Positions 7,594-17,392 are shown, numbered from the stretch's first letter. The stretch: 64,000 nucleotides of DNA from Poseidonibacter antarcticus (GCF_003667345.1 NZ_RCWF01000002.1:186001-250000), one strand, 5' to 3'. Numbers and translations: made by a program. The notes: a model not told the origin generated them from the sequence alone.

Positions 7594-9423
7594 TTATAGT
7601 TTTTCTAATTTCTTGTCATACTCTTCATTTAATTCATCTAATTCTAACTGAAATTTTTCTAATTCTTCAAATTTTACTTCAGCTTTTTTCTCATATTCTG
7701 CAATATCTTTTGAAATTTCAATTACTTTGGCATTATCAGCTCGATTTGTAGCTTGAATAAGTTCATTTTGTTCTTTTTCGATTATATCTTCTATTTTAAT
7801 AATCTCATTTTCAAAATTATCAATTTTTTTCTTTAGTGGTGCTCTTAATTTATTACGTTCTGCAAGTAAAGCTGTTCTTAATTTTTTTGCTTCTTTTTTA
7901 TTCATTTTTGGAGCTTTTTTAACTTTTACTTCTGATTCCTCTTCTTCCCAACCAATTTTTTCTAAGAATTCATCATATCCACCATCAAAATAATCAGCTC
8001 CACCTTTTGAGAAAATAACTAGTCTATCACAAACTCGTCTTAATAACTCTTCATTATGTGTTACTACAATACAAGAACCATCAAAGTTTTCAATAGCTTT
8101 TGTCAAAGAATCAATTGATTCCATATCAAGGTGATTTGTTGGCTCATCAAGAAAAAGTATATTAACATCAGTTGCTAATATTTTACCAAGCATTACCCTA
8201 GATTTTTCACCACCTGATAAAACTGATACTTTTTTCTTAATATCATCACCTGTAAACATCATAGATGCAGCTATTCCTCTAATAGATGATTCAGGAAGTT
8301 TTCCATTTCCTAAGTAAATCTCATCCATAATAGTGTTAGCAGGGTTTAAGTGGTCGATATTTGTTTGTCCAAAGTGTCCAAATGTACTACTTGTATGATA
8401 ATCTATTTTCCCACTTACTTTTTCTAATTCACCTGCTATTACATTTAAAAGTGTTGATTTACCTTTACCATTTTTACCAATAATTCCTAAAGTTTCACCT
8501 TTTTCTAGTGTAAAGCTTATATCTTTGAAAAGAATATTATCGCTACTATATCCAAAGCTTACATCTTTTATATCTAGTAATACTTTTGCTGGTGTGTCTT
8601 TGTAGTTAAAATCAAAGTTTAAAGTAGCATCATTTTTTAATGCACCTAAATCTTCCATTTTATCAAGTTCTTTTTGTTTTGATTGTGCTTGTGCTGCTGT
8701 TGATGCTCTTGCTTTATTTTTAGCAATAAACTCTTCTAGTTCTTTTCTTTTTCTATCTTGAGATATTTTTTGTTTTTCAAAATGCTCATCATTACTTGCT
8801 AATTGTGCATAAAATTTATGTGTATTTCCTGGAATAATTTCTAAGTTTCGTCTAACTAATCCCATAGTATGAGTAGTTACAGAATCCATAAAGTTTCTAT
8901 CGTGAGTGATAATTATAACTTCACCCATAAAAGTTTTCAAAAATGCACTTAGCCATCTTAAAGATAAAATATCAAGGTAGTTTGTAGGCTCATCAAGTAA
9001 AAGCAAGTTTGGTTCAGTTACTAACAGTTTTGCAAGATTTATTCTAATTTGATAACCACCTGAAAAACTTAAAGGGTCTTTTTCTAAATCTTCTTGTGTA
9101 AAACCTAATCCAAATAAAATTTTCTCAACTTTATAAACACTATATTTGTCATCTTCACTTAAAGCTAAAGCACCTTCTTCTCTTACTGTTTTTTCTGTAA
9201 ATACAAGATGCTGTTTAAGTGCACCTATTTTATAACCTTTTGGAATAGAGATACTTCCATCATCATAGTGTTCTTCACCTAGTATTATTTTGAATAGTGT
9301 AGATTTTCCACTACCATTTCTTCCTACAAATCCTAGTTTATTACCAGAATTCATTCTAAAGTTTAGGTTTGAAAACAACTCTTTTTGTCCATAAGATTTT
9401 GAAATATTTGAAAGTTCTATCAT
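7594..9423 (-). CDS. ABC-F family ATPase (translation factor type)
   Basis: 609 residues with two ABC domains: Walker A GRNGSGKST near 35-43 and GKNGKGKST near 318-326; signatures SFSGGYQIR and LSGGEKSRV; Walker B LLLLDEPTNYLD and ILFLDEPTNHLD. A charged linker (about 215-265) joins them, and the C-terminal 100 residues form a coiled coil. There are no membrane segments. ABC-F proteins bind the ribosomal E site and relieve stalling or antibiotic blockage. The coiled-coil tail resembles YheS/Uup-type members; the exact subgroup is not decided here. Confidence 0.9.
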   Translation of the reverse strand: MIELSNISKSYGQKELFSNLNFRMNSGNKLGFVGRNGSGKSTLFKIILGEEHYDDGSISIPKGYKIGALKQHLVFTEKTVREEGALALSEDDKYSVYKVEKILFGLGFTQEDLEKDPLSFSGGYQIRINLAKLLVTEPNLLLLDEPTNYLDILSLRWLSAFLKTFMGEVIIITHDRNFMDSVTTHTMGLVRRNLEIIPGNTHKFYAQLASNDEHFEKQKISQDRKRKELEEFIAKNKARASTAAQAQSKQKELDKMEDLGALKNDATLNFDFNYKDTPAKVLLDIKDVSFGYSSDNILFKDISFTLEKGETLGIIGKNGKGKSTLLNVIAGELEKVSGKIDYHTSSTFGHFGQTNIDHLNPANTIMDEIYLGNGKLPESSIRGIAASMMFTGDDIKKKVSVLSGGEKSRVMLGKILATDVNILFLDEPTNHLDMESIDSLTKAIENFDGSCIVVTHNEELLRRVCDRLVIFSKGGADYFDGGYDEFLEKIGWEEEESEVKVKKAPKMNKKEAKKLRTALLAERNKLRAPLKKKIDNFENEIIKIEDIIEKEQNELIQATNRADNAKVIEISKDIAEYEKKAEVKFEELEKFQLELDELNEEYDKKLEKL

Positions 9424-9539
9424 ATTACTCTTTTTTTATTTATTTAAGAATGGATTATACGCAATACTCAGTTATAGGCTAATTAAAAAAGATGATAATT
9501 GTTGGGAATATTTATTATAGAGATTTTTAAGGGTGATTT

Positions 9540-9572
9540 TGTAAAGAGATAAATAAGATTTATCTCTTTACA
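9540..9572 (-). terminator. Hairpin downstream of dapD
   Basis: Perfect 15-bp stem with a 3-base loop (arms 9540-9554 and 9558-9572), 26 bases past the dapD stop. No strong T-run follows on the minus strand, so it may act as a terminator or as a 3'-end stabiliser. Confidence 0.6.
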
Positions 9573-9598
9573 TTTATAAAATTAAAGTTTGTAATTTA

Positions 9599-10786
9599 CT
9601 AATGTAAGTCAGCGTTTAATTTAACTTCTCTAGTTGATCTCATCGCAACAATTTGACCATTTACTGAATTTTGTCTAAAATGAACACCATTTACACCTAA
9701 GAAATCCATTCCTCTCATTAGAGTTTTAATTTCTTTTTCTGGGTTAGCTTCTGCAATTGAAGCAACCGCTTTTTCAGATAATGTAATTTTAGTACCTGGT
9801 AAAATAGTTACACCAGCATCTAAAATACATCCGTCACCAATAGCAGTACCAGTACAAGAGTTTGCACCTAATAATGTATTTTCACCAATAGAAACAGGTA
9901 CCCCATCAGTTCCAGAAAGAACACCTAAAATAGAAGCTCCACCACCAACATCAGAACCAGCACCAACTACAGCAGATGAAGAAATTCTTCCTTCAACCAT
10001 TACAGAACCTAAAGTTCCTGCATTAAAGTTAATATATGCAGCACCTGGCATTACAGTTGTACCTGCTGCTAATTGTGCACCCATTCTAACTTTTGAAGTT
10101 TCTAAAATTCTTGTATTATCTGCAGGAATTACATGAGATAAGAATCTTGGGAATTTATCTACCATATCAATTGATGGATATTTTCCTGATAATTTTAATG
10201 AAATTTCATTAGCTCTTAACCAGTCTAATTCAATAGGTTTATTTCCAACCCATGCACAATTGTGTAATTTTCCGAATACACCATTTAAGTTTAATGATCT
10301 TAAAGCTGCTTTTCCAGTTGATAATGCATATAATTTTAAATATGCAGCTTCAGTAGATGCTACATCTGTATCTTCAAAAATAAATACAACTCTATAATCA
10401 TCAGCTGTTAATCCTGAATCAATTGGTAATGATGCAAGTGTTGAAATAACTTGAACATTTTTATGATCTTCACCTTTAGCTTCTGCAATATATGGTTTAA
10501 AAGATTCAACACAAGTTGTTAAAAATTCATCATTAATATTACATACTAATTCTGATTTACTTGTATCTACATCTTGTCCTGATTTTTTTAAAGCATCTAA
10601 TAGTACTGCTGCACTTCCATTATTTTCATTCCAGTTTATAATTGGGAATGTTGCTTGTAAAATTTTTGATGAGTCTAATTGACCTCTATCTACTTTTGCA
10701 ATACCAAATCCGATTGGATTTTTGTACCAGCTTTGTGCTTGAATATTTTCTATTAATTGTTTAAATTCTTCTTTTGTATTAGCCAT
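9599..10786 (-). CDS. dapD: 2,3,4,5-tetrahydropyridine-2,6-dicarboxylate N-succinyltransferase
   Basis: 395 residues, the long DapD form known from Campylobacterota and Actinobacteria. The C-terminal half is a left-handed beta helix with hexapeptide repeats (GAQLAAGTTVMPGAAYINFN near 235-255, then VVGAGSDVGGGASILG). DapD succinylates tetrahydrodipicolinate in the lysine/diaminopimelate pathway and so supplies peptidoglycan. It appears monocistronic, with a hairpin downstream. Confidence 0.95.
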   Translation of the reverse strand: MANTKEEFKQLIENIQAQSWYKNPIGFGIAKVDRGQLDSSKILQATFPIINWNENNGSAAVLLDALKKSGQDVDTSKSELVCNINDEFLTTCVESFKPYIAEAKGEDHKNVQVISTLASLPIDSGLTADDYRVVFIFEDTDVASTEAAYLKLYALSTGKAALRSLNLNGVFGKLHNCAWVGNKPIELDWLRANEISLKLSGKYPSIDMVDKFPRFLSHVIPADNTRILETSKVRMGAQLAAGTTVMPGAAYINFNAGTLGSVMVEGRISSSAVVGAGSDVGGGASILGVLSGTDGVPVSIGENTLLGANSCTGTAIGDGCILDAGVTILPGTKITLSEKAVASIAEANPEKEIKTLMRGMDFLGVNGVHFRQNSVNGQIVAMRSTREVKLNADLH

Positions 10787-10845
10787 AATAACTCCATAAT
10801 TTTTTGGGATTATACTATAAAGTAAATTAAGTTTAAATTTTATAC

Positions 10846-12693
10846 CTAGTAAATGGTATCCATATCAATAGAAGCCATTGGTGAAGTAATTGTATGAAGA
10901 GAAGTAAGTAATGCTTTTATATTTTTTGAACGTAATATTATTTCATATCTATATTTATTTGCCATTTTGAAAATAGCACATTGTCCAAATCCTACTACTT
11001 CTATATCTTTGTTTTGTTTTAATAAATGTACATATTTATCTAGCTCATCTTTTACTTTTAGACCATTTGTATGTGCAAATATTACTTTTGCCATTTTTAG
11101 ATACGGTGGATATAAATCTTCTCTAAATTCTAGCTCTGATTCTAAAAAGTCTTGATAATTCGATTCATTTAAATAATAATCAAAAAACTCTTGATTTTTT
11201 GTTTGAATGATTACTTCACCCTCACCTTTTCTTCCACTTCGTCCTGATATTTGAATAAGTAAAGATAAGGCTCGCTCTCTTGCTTTATATGAATTCATAT
11301 TTAATAAAGAATCAATTCCTAAAACAACTGCTAATTTTACATTATGATAATCATGACCTTTTGACAACATTTGTGTTCCAACTAAAATATCAATTTCACC
11401 TTTATTAAATTCATTTAATATTGTTTTTAATTGTGTATTAGTTCTTACTTTATCTCTATCAAATCTTTTGATTATTTTATCTTTAAAAATTTCTTTTAAC
11501 TCTTCTTCTATTTGTGCAGTACCAACTCTTAAGTTTTTTATAACTCCTGTATGACAAGAAGGACAAAATTCAGGAATTTGCTGTGTATATCCACAATAAT
11601 GACATTTTAGTGCTAAATCATTTTTATGTAAACTCATTGAAACAGAACAATAAGGACATTCAACTGATTTTCCACAAGAAGTACAAATTTGGTACTTAAA
11701 GTTTGCACGCGTTGGCAAGAATACTATTACTTGATTTTTAGATTCTAGTGTTTTTGAGATTTTATTTAAAACTTGAATAGATAAACTAGCATCGCTATCA
11801 TCAAAAGTGTATTTTTTTTTAGTATTGTGATAAGTTTGTGTTAATCTTATAAATGGAATTTTATAAAAAGAACTTGTCGAAACTGTTGCACTTCCTAATA
11901 CTAATTGAATATCAAATTTTTTAGCTATATAAATACTCAAATCTTTTGTATGGAATCTTGGTTTTGAATCACTTTTATATGATTCATCGTGTTCTTCATC
12001 TACTACAATTACACCTAGGTTTTCATATGGTAAAAATAAAGCTGACCTAGCACCTGCTATTAGTTTTATACTTCCTTCTTGAAGTCCTTGAAGTATTTGT
12101 GTTTTTTTCTTTTTTGTGATTTTTGAATGCCAAATAGCTACACTATTTCCAAAAACTTTTTCTAATCTTTTTTGCATTTGTGGAGTTAGTGAAATTTCAG
12201 GCATTAATAAAATTGCCTGTTTGTTATCATTTAAATGTTTTTCAATGATTTTAATATAGATTTCTGTTTTTCCTGAACCTGTATTTGCAAATAATAGTGC
12301 TTGTTTCTTTTCATTTAAAAAATTTAAAGCTTTTGTTTGTTCATTTGATAATTCTATTTTACAATCAAAAGTTTGCTTTTCTTCTAGCTTTTTTATATCT
12401 TTTGAAAAAGGATTATAAACACTTAATGCTTCACCAAGAGAACATACATAATATTGAGAAACAAAGTGAGAAGTTTCGAGCATTTTTTTATCATAATATT
12501 CATTTGTGATTTCATCAATACTTACACATTTAAACTTTGGTTTTTCTACAGATTTTACAACAACACCAAGGCTTAAAACTTTTCGATTACGAAGTTTTAC
12601 TCCTACTTTTGTACCTATATTTATTTCTTCTTCGCTTTGGTATGTAAGATTATTAAGTGGAGATTTTAATAAAGCAATTTCATAGTAAAACAC
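10846..12693 (-). CDS. priA: Primosomal protein N' (replication restart helicase PriA)
   Basis: 615 residues, shorter than the E. coli protein. Walker A ANTGSGKTE at 136-144, helicase box DEEH at 232-235, and eight zinc-binding cysteines as four C-x2-C pairs near 345-385, followed by the C-terminal helicase motifs (GTQMLSKGHD, QISGRSGRKGEG). PriA recognises stalled forks and reloads the replicative helicase. The start is GTG; the pseudopilin stop overlaps it by one base (TAGTG), so translation is coupled. The N-terminal DNA-binding domain is shortened but present. Confidence 0.95.
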   Translation of the reverse strand: MFYYEIALLKSPLNNLTYQSEEEINIGTKVGVKLRNRKVLSLGVVVKSVEKPKFKCVSIDEITNEYYDKKMLETSHFVSQYYVCSLGEALSVYNPFSKDIKKLEEKQTFDCKIELSNEQTKALNFLNEKKQALLFANTGSGKTEIYIKIIEKHLNDNKQAILLMPEISLTPQMQKRLEKVFGNSVAIWHSKITKKKKTQILQGLQEGSIKLIAGARSALFLPYENLGVIVVDEEHDESYKSDSKPRFHTKDLSIYIAKKFDIQLVLGSATVSTSSFYKIPFIRLTQTYHNTKKKYTFDDSDASLSIQVLNKISKTLESKNQVIVFLPTRANFKYQICTSCGKSVECPYCSVSMSLHKNDLALKCHYCGYTQQIPEFCPSCHTGVIKNLRVGTAQIEEELKEIFKDKIIKRFDRDKVRTNTQLKTILNEFNKGEIDILVGTQMLSKGHDYHNVKLAVVLGIDSLLNMNSYKARERALSLLIQISGRSGRKGEGEVIIQTKNQEFFDYYLNESNYQDFLESELEFREDLYPPYLKMAKVIFAHTNGLKVKDELDKYVHLLKQNKDIEVVGFGQCAIFKMANKYRYEIILRSKNIKALLTSLHTITSPMASIDMDTIY

Positions 12694-13127
12694 TATTCAA
12701 TCTCTTTACATATTTCAAGACTACTTGTACAGTTAAAACTATTATTTTCAAGAGAAAATAGTACACTTTTATTAGAAGATAAAATATATTCATAAGAACT
12801 ATCTGATAGTTTTATCCATTTACCTATTTCTTTAAGTGAAGAAGTAGTAGAAAGTATATTAAAGTCTATGATTTTATCAAATAATATTTCATTATTAGTA
12901 TTAGAACTTGCATCATCTAAACTATCTATAGAAATAACTTCATTTAATAATGTTTGTTTTGTTTTTAATTTACTAATATTATTTCTAATAATTGCAAGAT
13001 TAGATTTTAATTCTGTGATTTTTGAGTTACTCATTATTTTATAGAATTTTGGTATTGCAAATGTTCCAATTATAGCAATAACAGCAATAACGATTATTAA
13101 TTCTAATAATGAGAAACTTTTTCTCAT
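12693..13127 (-). CDS. Type II secretion/type IV pilus-like pseudopilin
   Basis: 144 residues. A short charged leader (MRKS) precedes FSLLELIIVIAVIAIIGTFAIP, a class III prepilin signal with the conserved glutamate at position 5 of the mature protein, followed by an amphipathic helix and an unassigned C-terminal domain with cysteines near 130 and 138. A prepilin peptidase would cut after the serine. It starts in overlap with the ZapA-like gene and overlaps priA. No other pilus genes are nearby, so its machine is not shown. Confidence 0.85.
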   Translation of the reverse strand: MRKSFSLLELIIVIAVIAIIGTFAIPKFYKIMSNSKITELKSNLAIIRNNISKLKTKQTLLNEVISIDSLDDASSNTNNEILFDKIIDFNILSTTSSLKEIGKWIKLSDSSYEYILSSNKSVLFSLENNSFNCTSSLEICKEIE

Positions 13128-13336
13128 TAAAATCTTGCTAATTTATTTGAAAGTTGATTAATATCTTCTTTAAATGAAGAATATTCTTGAGTAATTCTTA
13201 TATATGCAGCTAATAAATCTTTAGTATCATTATTCTTTTCTTGATCTAAGAATTTAGTAAGCTCCATTTCCATATTGCTATCTACATTAATTGTATATGC
13301 CATATTATTAATATGAAAAATAATATCTTTATTCAC
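13127..13336 (-). CDS. Small ZapA-like protein
   Basis: 69 residues. The pattern is like a miniature ZapA: a beta hairpin start (IIFHINNMAYTINV), an acidic helix, then a long helix with KDLLAAYIRITQEYSSFKED that matches the spacing of the ZapA helix preceding its coiled coil. ZapA bundles FtsZ at midcell. The protein is shorter than typical ZapA (about 85-110), so the coiled coil is curtailed. It overlaps the ZapB-like coiled-coil gene by 8 bases upstream and the pseudopilin by one base. The call is inference from pattern and gene order. Confidence 0.5.
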   Translation of the reverse strand: MNKDIIFHINNMAYTINVDSNMEMELTKFLDQEKNNDTKDLLAAYIRITQEYSSFKEDINQLSNKLARF

Positions 13337-13529
13337 CTTTTTGCGCCTTTATTAGAGTTAATGTACTATCTATTCTTAGAAACATATCTTGATTATTTCT
13401 AGTTAACTCGTCATTGTCATTTTGTAAAGAATCTATCTCTTGTCTTAATGATTGATTTTCTAATTTTAGTCTCTCATAATCATGTAATAGTTTATCAATT
13501 TTATTATTTAATGTTTCTATTATTTCCAT
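13329..13529 (-). CDS. Short coiled-coil protein, ZapB/TIGR02449-like
   Basis: 66 residues forming a single coiled coil from about 5 to 60, with heptads of Leu/Ile (ETLNNKIDKLLHDYERLKLE, then SLRQEIDSLQNDNDELTRNN). Length and pattern recall TIGR02449, the small coiled-coil protein encoded just upstream of zapA in pseudomonads, and E. coli ZapB. Here it also lies just upstream of a ZapA-like gene, overlapping it by 8 bases. ZapB links the Z-ring to the nucleoid. Coiled coils converge easily, so gene order is the stronger part of the evidence. Confidence 0.55.
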   Translation of the reverse strand: MEIIETLNNKIDKLLHDYERLKLENQSLRQEIDSLQNDNDELTRNNQDMFLRIDSTLTLIKAQKGE

Positions 13530-13581
13530 AATCGCATTCTATCTAAATTTTCCTAGTAAAAAAATTTAAGAACTTTTTATT

Positions 13582-13992
13582 CTACTTATTTTCTTCATTT
13601 ATAAATATGTTTGCAACCTGATAAAGCATTGCAACTGATTTTCCCCATTGTGAATAATCATCAACATCTTTTAAATCAAAACCAAACTTTTCAGTTATTT
13701 TCTTTATTAAATCTTTTTCATTTAAATGAAAGTTATTATCAATATGAATTAATATCATAAGTTCTAAAAGAATAATTCTTTGACTTCTTGTTGTTTTATA
13801 ATTATTTAAATTTTCTTCTAAACAAAAAGTATCAATATCAAATGCATCAACATTCTCAATTCCCATTTCCAAACAATAACTTAATATAATTTCTTCTTCT
13901 CTATGCCCATAACTATTATCAATTCTAGCTAAGTAATGAGCTAATTGTAAAAATGAAAACTTTTCTCTTGTTTCTAATTGCATTAATAACAT
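13582..13992 (-). CDS. TerB-like all-helical protein
   Basis: 136 residues, cytoplasmic, all helical by appearance. Two halves resemble the TerB (tellurite-resistance B) repeat: about 20-50 (ARIDNSYGHREEEII) and about 75-110 (LIHIDNNFHLNEKDLIKKI), each with an acidic helix followed by E/D-E. TerB-fold proteins bind metals or act as scaffolds; no function can be given. It lies 52 bases upstream of the ZapB-like gene and probably shares its transcript. AGGA lies eight bases before the ATG. Confidence 0.55.
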   Translation of the reverse strand: MLLMQLETREKFSFLQLAHYLARIDNSYGHREEEIILSYCLEMGIENVDAFDIDTFCLEENLNNYKTTRSQRIILLELMILIHIDNNFHLNEKDLIKKITEKFGFDLKDVDDYSQWGKSVAMLYQVANIFINEENK

Positions 13993-14070
13993 ATATTTAA
14001 TCCTATTTTGTATTTATATATTTTATTATATTGATTAAAAGTTAATCAAATATAAACTATAAGCTTTTAA

Positions 14071-14727
14071 TCAAAAAGCTTTTATACTTAGTATAGGAAA
14101 TACCGTAAGTAAACCTGAAATAATAAACTCAATTGAAATTGAAGCTAAAATTAATCCCATAACTCTTGTAATAATATTTATACCTGTAACTCCTAGTTTT
14201 CTTGATATAAATGTAGCCATTCTTAAAGTTAAAAATATATACATACAAATAATTCCAACAATACCACTCATCATTAATAAATGATAAAAAGAATTAGATT
14301 GTTGTGAATAGATTATAATTGTTGAAATAGAACCAGGTCCTGCAATTAAAGGAATAGCAAGAGGGACAACTGCAATATCACTTATATCACTACTTTTTTC
14401 TTGTGCTTCTTTTAATTCTTCTTTTGTATTCTTAGCGTCTGGTGTTTTTGCATTTAACATACTAATCGCCATTAATAAAAGTAAAAGACCACCTGCAATT
14501 TTAAAAGATGAAATAGAAATACCAAAAAACAATAAAACATATTGACCAATCCAAACAGAAATCAGTCCTGTAATAAATGCTGCCATTGATGTAGTTCGTG
14601 CTGTTTGATTTTTTTCTTCTTTTGTATTATCTGCTGTAAGTGAAACAAATATAGGAAGTGCTGCAAAAGGAGAAAAAATTGTAGCAATCCCTATCATAAC
14701 TTGAATATATTCTGATATTGGTAACAT
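14071..14727 (-). CDS. MarC family inner-membrane protein
   Basis: 218 residues with six hydrophobic segments and the family patterns FSPFAALPIFVSLT near 18-31 and AVPLAIPLIAGPGSIST near 118-134, one per inverted half. MarC/NAAT proteins are inner-membrane proteins; some are annotated as amino-acid transporters, but the function of most is unknown. An acidic cytoplasmic loop (about 92-115) separates the halves. The gene appears monocistronic. Confidence 0.88.
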   Translation of the reverse strand: MLPISEYIQVMIGIATIFSPFAALPIFVSLTADNTKEEKNQTARTTSMAAFITGLISVWIGQYVLLFFGISISSFKIAGGLLLLLMAISMLNAKTPDAKNTKEELKEAQEKSSDISDIAVVPLAIPLIAGPGSISTIIIYSQQSNSFYHLLMMSGIVGIICMYIFLTLRMATFISRKLGVTGINIITRVMGLILASISIEFIISGLLTVFPILSIKAF

Positions 14728-14899
14728 AACAAAACCTTGATATAGTTTTTTTACTATTATATCTAATAATAACTAGAATTAAATATTAATTTTATATTAC
14801 ATATTTACTTCTTTAATTGAGTTGTTAAATGATTTTTTGTATAGAATTTATAGATAGTACTAAGTATAATAATTAATACTATCTATTATTTATAAACAG

Positions 14900-15610
14900 T
14901 TAAGCACCTAAATACTTAGCTCTAATTTCATCTGATTTTATAAGTTCAGATGCTGGTCCTTCAAGTGCAACTACACCATTTTCAAGAACATACGCATAAT
15001 CTGAAACTTCCAAGGCTGCAAAAGCATTTTGTTCGACTAGAAGTATTGTAATTCCTTCTTTTTTTAATCTTACAATTGTTTCAAAAAGTTCACCAATAAT
15101 TTTTGGAGCAAGTCCTAGTGATGGTTCATCTAGCATTAAAAGTTTTGGACTTGACATCAAAGCTCTAGCAATTGCTAGCATTTGTTGCTCTCCTCCACTC
15201 ATAGTTCCTGCTAATTGTCCTTTTTTTGCAACTAATCTTGGAAAAAGTTTAAACATTTCTTCTTGTAATTGCTCATATTTCGCATCATTATTAAATGCAC
15301 CCATTCTTAAGTTTTCTTCAATCGTTAAGTTCTGGAAACATCTTCTTCCTTCAGGAACAAGTGCAATTTCATCTTGAATAATTGTATGCGTTTTCATTTT
15401 AGAAATATCTTTACCTCTAAAAGTTATTTCACCATTTTTTTTAACATCATTTACAATTGATTGTAAAGTTGAAGTCTTCCCCGCACCGTTTGAGCCAATT
15501 AGTGAGACAATCTGACCTTCTTGAACTTCAAAATTTACGTTTTTAACACCTTTTATAAGTCCGTAAAATACTTCTAAATTTTTAACTTTAAGCATGTTTG
15601 AAATCTCCAA
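14900..15610 (-). CDS. livF: Branched-chain amino acid ABC transporter ATP-binding protein LivF
   Basis: 236 residues: Walker A GSNGAGKTS near 38-46, signature MSGGEQQM near 138, Walker B LLMLDEPSLGLAP near 157, H-loop VEQNA. The Q-N form of the H-loop region and the DEPSLGLAP signature are typical of LivF. It is the last gene of the liv operon and overlaps livG by 23 bases. The complex imports branched-chain or related amino acids. Confidence 0.93.
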   Translation of the reverse strand: MEISNMLKVKNLEVFYGLIKGVKNVNFEVQEGQIVSLIGSNGAGKTSTLQSIVNDVKKNGEITFRGKDISKMKTHTIIQDEIALVPEGRRCFQNLTIEENLRMGAFNNDAKYEQLQEEMFKLFPRLVAKKGQLAGTMSGGEQQMLAIARALMSSPKLLMLDEPSLGLAPKIIGELFETIVRLKKEGITILLVEQNAFAALEVSDYAYVLENGVVALEGPASELIKSDEIRAKYLGA

Positions 15611-16355
15611 GGTAAGCTTTTATTACTTCTTCATCTTTAATAGCATCTTTGATATCACCTTCAAAAATAGTTTTACCATAATCTAAAACCATAACTCTAT
15701 CACATAATTTATTTACAAATTTCATATCATGTTCAATTAATAAAATTGTAATATCAAATTCATCTCTAATTTTAAAGAATAACTCTGCTAATTCATGAGT
15801 TTCTTGTGGATTCATTCCTGCTGCTGGTTCATCTAAAAGTAAAAGTTGAGGATTTGCTGCTAAGGCTCTTGCAATCTCTACTTTTCTCTGTTGCCCATAA
15901 GAAAGTGAAGTTGCTAATTCATCTGCGTATTCTTTTATTCCTAATACATCCATAATTTCTAAAGCTCTTCTTTTAATTCTTCGCTCTTCTTTAAAAAATC
16001 TTGGTAATCTTAAAATTGCTTCAAAATATGTATAAGAAGCTTGATAATCAAATCCAATCAATACATTTTCCATTACTGTCATTGATTTAAATAATCTAAT
16101 ATTCTGAAAAGTTCTAGCTATTCCTCTATGTACAATTTTAAAAGGCTTTATTCCATCAATTCTTTGACCATGAAATTTTATTGAACCTTCTGTTGGTTCA
16201 TAATTACCAGTAATAATATTAAACATAGTTGTTTTACCAGCCCCATTTGGACCAATAAGACCATATATTTCTTTTGATTTTACTTGAAAAGAAGTATCTT
16301 TTATAGCAGTAACACCACCAAATTTTTTTGTTATATTGCAAACTTCTAAAATCAT
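15588..16355 (-). CDS. livG: Branched-chain amino acid ABC transporter ATP-binding protein LivG
   Basis: 255 residues: Walker A GPNGAGKTT near 35-43, Walker B LLLLDEPAAGMNP near 172, IEHDMKFV H-loop near 208, and the LivG-type insertion (about 100-135) before the signature LSYGQQRKV. It overlaps livM by four bases (ATGA) upstream and livF downstream, so the five liv genes are one transcription and translation unit. It pairs with LivF in the cytoplasmic ATPase dimer. Confidence 0.94.
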   Translation of the reverse strand: MILEVCNITKKFGGVTAIKDTSFQVKSKEIYGLIGPNGAGKTTMFNIITGNYEPTEGSIKFHGQRIDGIKPFKIVHRGIARTFQNIRLFKSMTVMENVLIGFDYQASYTYFEAILRLPRFFKEERRIKRRALEIMDVLGIKEYADELATSLSYGQQRKVEIARALAANPQLLLLDEPAAGMNPQETHELAELFFKIRDEFDITILLIEHDMKFVNKLCDRVMVLDYGKTIFEGDIKDAIKDEEVIKAYLGDFKHA

Positions 16356-17392
16356 TTGTTTGCCTTTTTCTTTTTAAATAAATCGGATAATTCTCTTTTA
16401 CCCATTAATCCTTCTCTTGCAAAAAGCATCACTATAATTAAAATTAGTGAGAATACAACCATTCTCATTCCCGGTAAGCCTTCTGTTTGAATTCCCAAAA
16501 TATTCATAGGTTCATCTAAGAATCTCATCCATTCTAATCCTGCCATTACAAAAATAGTACCTATAATTGCACCTGTTGTACTTCCTAATCCACCTAAAAC
16601 AATTATGATTAATAATTGGAAAGTCAAGAAGAATGTAAATAAATCTGGAGAAATAGATGTTAATAAAGCTGCTAATAATCCACCTCCAACACCTTCAAAA
16701 AATGCTGATGTTGTAAATGCCAATGTTTTTACTTTAAACGTATTAATTCCCATTGCAGTTGCAGCATCTTCATCATCACGTACTGCTTTCATAGAACGAC
16801 CAAATTTTGAATAAATAATATTTAAAATAGCCATAACTGCTAAAATTGCAATACCACCTGTCCAATAAAGGTTTGAGTATTCAGGAATATCGTTTATACC
16901 TAATGAACCATTTGTAATTTCAGGAGAGTTAATAGCTAAAATTCTAATAATAAAACCAAATCCTAGTGTAACAATTGCAAGATAATCACCACGTACTCTA
17001 AATACAGGAAAAGATAACGAAAGTGCTAAAATTGCAGAAATAGTACCTGATAATATTAAAGCCCATAAGAAATTTGTTTGTAAAGCTAAAACCCAAGGAT
17101 AAGGATCTTCAATATCATATTGATATAACATTCCTTCAGAATCAACCAATAAAATAGCTGTAACATAAGCACCAATTGCAACAAAACCATTTGGTTCTAA
17201 TGAAAACTGACCTGTAACACCATTTATTAAGTTATAAGAAACTGCAAGAATAATAAAAATTGCAACATTATTAATAATTCTTACTGTATATTCATCAAAA
17301 GTATTTTGAGCAAACCACGTAAACCATATTGCTGTTACAATAATAGCTAAGTTAATTAATCTTTGTTTTGTAAAAATTGAATCTTCAATCAT
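16352..17392 (-). CDS. livM: Branched-chain amino acid ABC transporter permease LivM
   Basis: 346 residues, about eight to ten membrane segments, with the permease signature GRSMKAVRDDEDAATAMGI near 200-218, the EAA-type loop that contacts the ATPases. The C-terminal tail is basic and cytoplasmic (MGKRELSDLFKKKKANK). It starts one base after the livH stop, with no gap for a separate promoter. Confidence 0.94.
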   Translation of the reverse strand: MIEDSIFTKQRLINLAIIVTAIWFTWFAQNTFDEYTVRIINNVAIFIILAVSYNLINGVTGQFSLEPNGFVAIGAYVTAILLVDSEGMLYQYDIEDPYPWVLALQTNFLWALILSGTISAILALSLSFPVFRVRGDYLAIVTLGFGFIIRILAINSPEITNGSLGINDIPEYSNLYWTGGIAILAVMAILNIIYSKFGRSMKAVRDDEDAATAMGINTFKVKTLAFTTSAFFEGVGGGLLAALLTSISPDLFTFFLTFQLLIIIVLGGLGSTTGAIIGTIFVMAGLEWMRFLDEPMNILGIQTEGLPGMRMVVFSLILIIVMLFAREGLMGKRELSDLFKKKKANK

